6,673 nucleotides of DNA from positions 1-6,673 of the forward strand of contig JAEEPD010000117.1 in assembly GCA_016284575.1 (NCBI GenBank). Direction: 5' to 3'. This document shows positions 6,134-6,673 of this stretch, one piece after another. Position 1 is the first letter of the stretch; every line of letters starts with the position of its first letter. The DNA comes from Bacillota bacterium (lineage in GTDB: Bacteria; Bacillota; Clostridia; Peptostreptococcales; Anaerovoracaceae). The notes beneath the pieces were generated by a model. It saw nothing but the letters and a program-made list of their open reading frames with translations, ran no database searches and was not told where the DNA came from. The position numbers were made by a program, and so were the translations under genes.

Positions 6134-6298
6134 CTATTCTTTGACCCAAACGCCGTTGGGCTTGAGCTTATATCCCCGGCGCTTAAGCTCTCTGATGACA
6201 GCCTTCTCATCCTTCTCCACCTCGGGAGTCTGCTTGAGAGTCTCGTAAAGCGTAAGGAGCATGTAATCCGGGTGTTTGCGGTATTTGTTGAAGAACAT
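6134..6298 (-). CDS. Small basic protein of unknown function (54 aa)
   Basis: An ATG at 6298 opens a 54-codon frame ending with TAG at 6134-6136. The product begins MFFNKYRKHPDYMLLTLYET and ends RGYKLKPNGVWVKE. It is rich in Lys and Arg, with a predicted helix over about residues 11-41 containing the charged run EVEKDEKAVIRELKRR, and no membrane segment. AGAGG lies 8 nt before the start and overlaps the stop codon of the upstream gene (6310-6312), as is common inside operons. The gap to the next gene is 27 bp. The frame is short, but its ribosome binding site, position, strand and protein-like composition (a clean helix and a conserved-looking G-Y-K-L-K-P-N-G end) support a real gene. I recognise no family. 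It might be a small regulator or partner of a neighbouring protein. Confidence 0.72.
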   Translation of the reverse strand: MFFNKYRKHPDYMLLTLYETLKQTPEVEKDEKAVIRELKRRGYKLKPNGVWVKE

Positions 6299-6309
6299 GG
6301 TGATCGCCT

Positions 6310-6673
6310 CTAATGCTTTATTTCAAAATACTTTACATCGGTTATTACAACTGGAACATCGAGACTCTTATTGATTTCGTCAATGATGCTTTCCTCTTTG
6401 CACTCCATCAGCTTCAGTTTCGTTGCAAACAGGTAATCCCTCATGAATCGGGCTTCCTGAGTATCCGATTCCATTGTTTCAATATCTTTTGTATTCCTCA
6501 GCCCGCCTGTTTTAACATCGAAAACGAGATCCGTGAATGCATTATGCACCCAGAAGTTTCTGCGCTTGCTTAACGCCTCGAGCCTGCTATAATCAGACTC
6601 ACTTAGCGCACGGACCCTATGTTCTGAATCGATCTCCTCCAGATCCCTTATAAGCTTTGTGAGGCTATAGGTG
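6310..6673 (-). CDS. Uncharacterised protein with a HEPN-like RNFWVH motif, C-terminal part (5' end outside window)
   Basis: The frame is open from the right edge to TAG at 6310-6312, giving about 120 visible residues. It reads straight through the GTG at 6549, so that codon is probably internal. Residues encoded at 6544-6561 read RNFWVH, preceded by ALSKR and followed by NAFTDLVFD. This fits the R-x4-6-H signature of HEPN domains (polar residue directly after the Arg), found in many toxin and anti-phage RNases but also in non-catalytic helpers. A long charged helix follows (EARFMRDYLFATKLKLMECK), then a short strand-like end VPVVITDVKYFEIKH. Assignment from a single motif is weak, and the start of the domain is not visible. 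GC content is about 42% by hand count, far below the DUF6508-like gene, which suggests transfer or a different evolutionary history. It lies 11 bp before the 54-codon gene and is likely co-transcribed with it. Confidence 0.6.
   Translation of the reverse strand, partial: TYSLTKLIRDLEEIDSEHRVRALSESDYSRLEALSKRRNFWVHNAFTDLVFDVKTGGLRNTKDIETMESDTQEARFMRDYLFATKLKLMECKEESIIDEINKSLDVPVVITDVKYFEIKH

Overview
The window most likely comes from an anaerobic Gram-positive bacterium of the class Clostridia (Bacillota). The evidence is strong AGGAGG-type ribosome binding sites, two Cys-20 lipoproteins, a secreted protein with SLH (S-layer homology) repeats, an ERI-1/KapD-like exonuclease, and copies of a GGGGACGGTT...TTTGTCAC repeat of a type I recall from clostridial genomes. 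GC content is mostly in the high fifties to low sixties, so this is a moderately GC-rich member. I cannot name the genus. The window holds ten coding regions, eight complete and one cut at each window edge.

Layout. The left edge (1-316, + strand) is the C-terminal end of a P-type calcium/cation-transporting ATPase. It converges on a block of minus-strand genes that fills the rest of the window. The convergence point (317-424) carries three copies of a 21-bp repeat, two of which face each other. They form a long hairpin followed, on the minus strand, by seven T residues, so the repeat probably serves as the terminator of the minus-strand operon.

Minus-strand operon A (read 4768 down to 425) has its own extended -10 promoter at about 4808-4834. 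It encodes, in transcription order, an exported protein with three SLH repeats fused to a cyclophilin-like domain, an M24-family Xaa-Pro peptidase, and two lipoproteins of unknown function. Gaps of 17, 30 and 40 bp support a single transcript. Three of the four products are predicted to be extracytoplasmic, so this is mainly a cell-surface cassette with one cytoplasmic peptidase.

Minus-strand operon B (read from beyond the right edge down to 4873) encodes the C-terminal part of a protein with an RNFWVH motif resembling the HEPN RNase signature, a 54-residue basic protein, a DUF6508-like protein, a two-helix membrane protein and a DEDDh 3'-5' exonuclease. Gaps run from 0 to 27 bp. The right-edge gene is much more AT-rich (about 42% GC by hand count) than the DUF6508-like gene (about 63% in the part counted), which suggests a different origin. 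Whether these five genes act together is unknown. There is no gene-free stretch longer than 300 bases.
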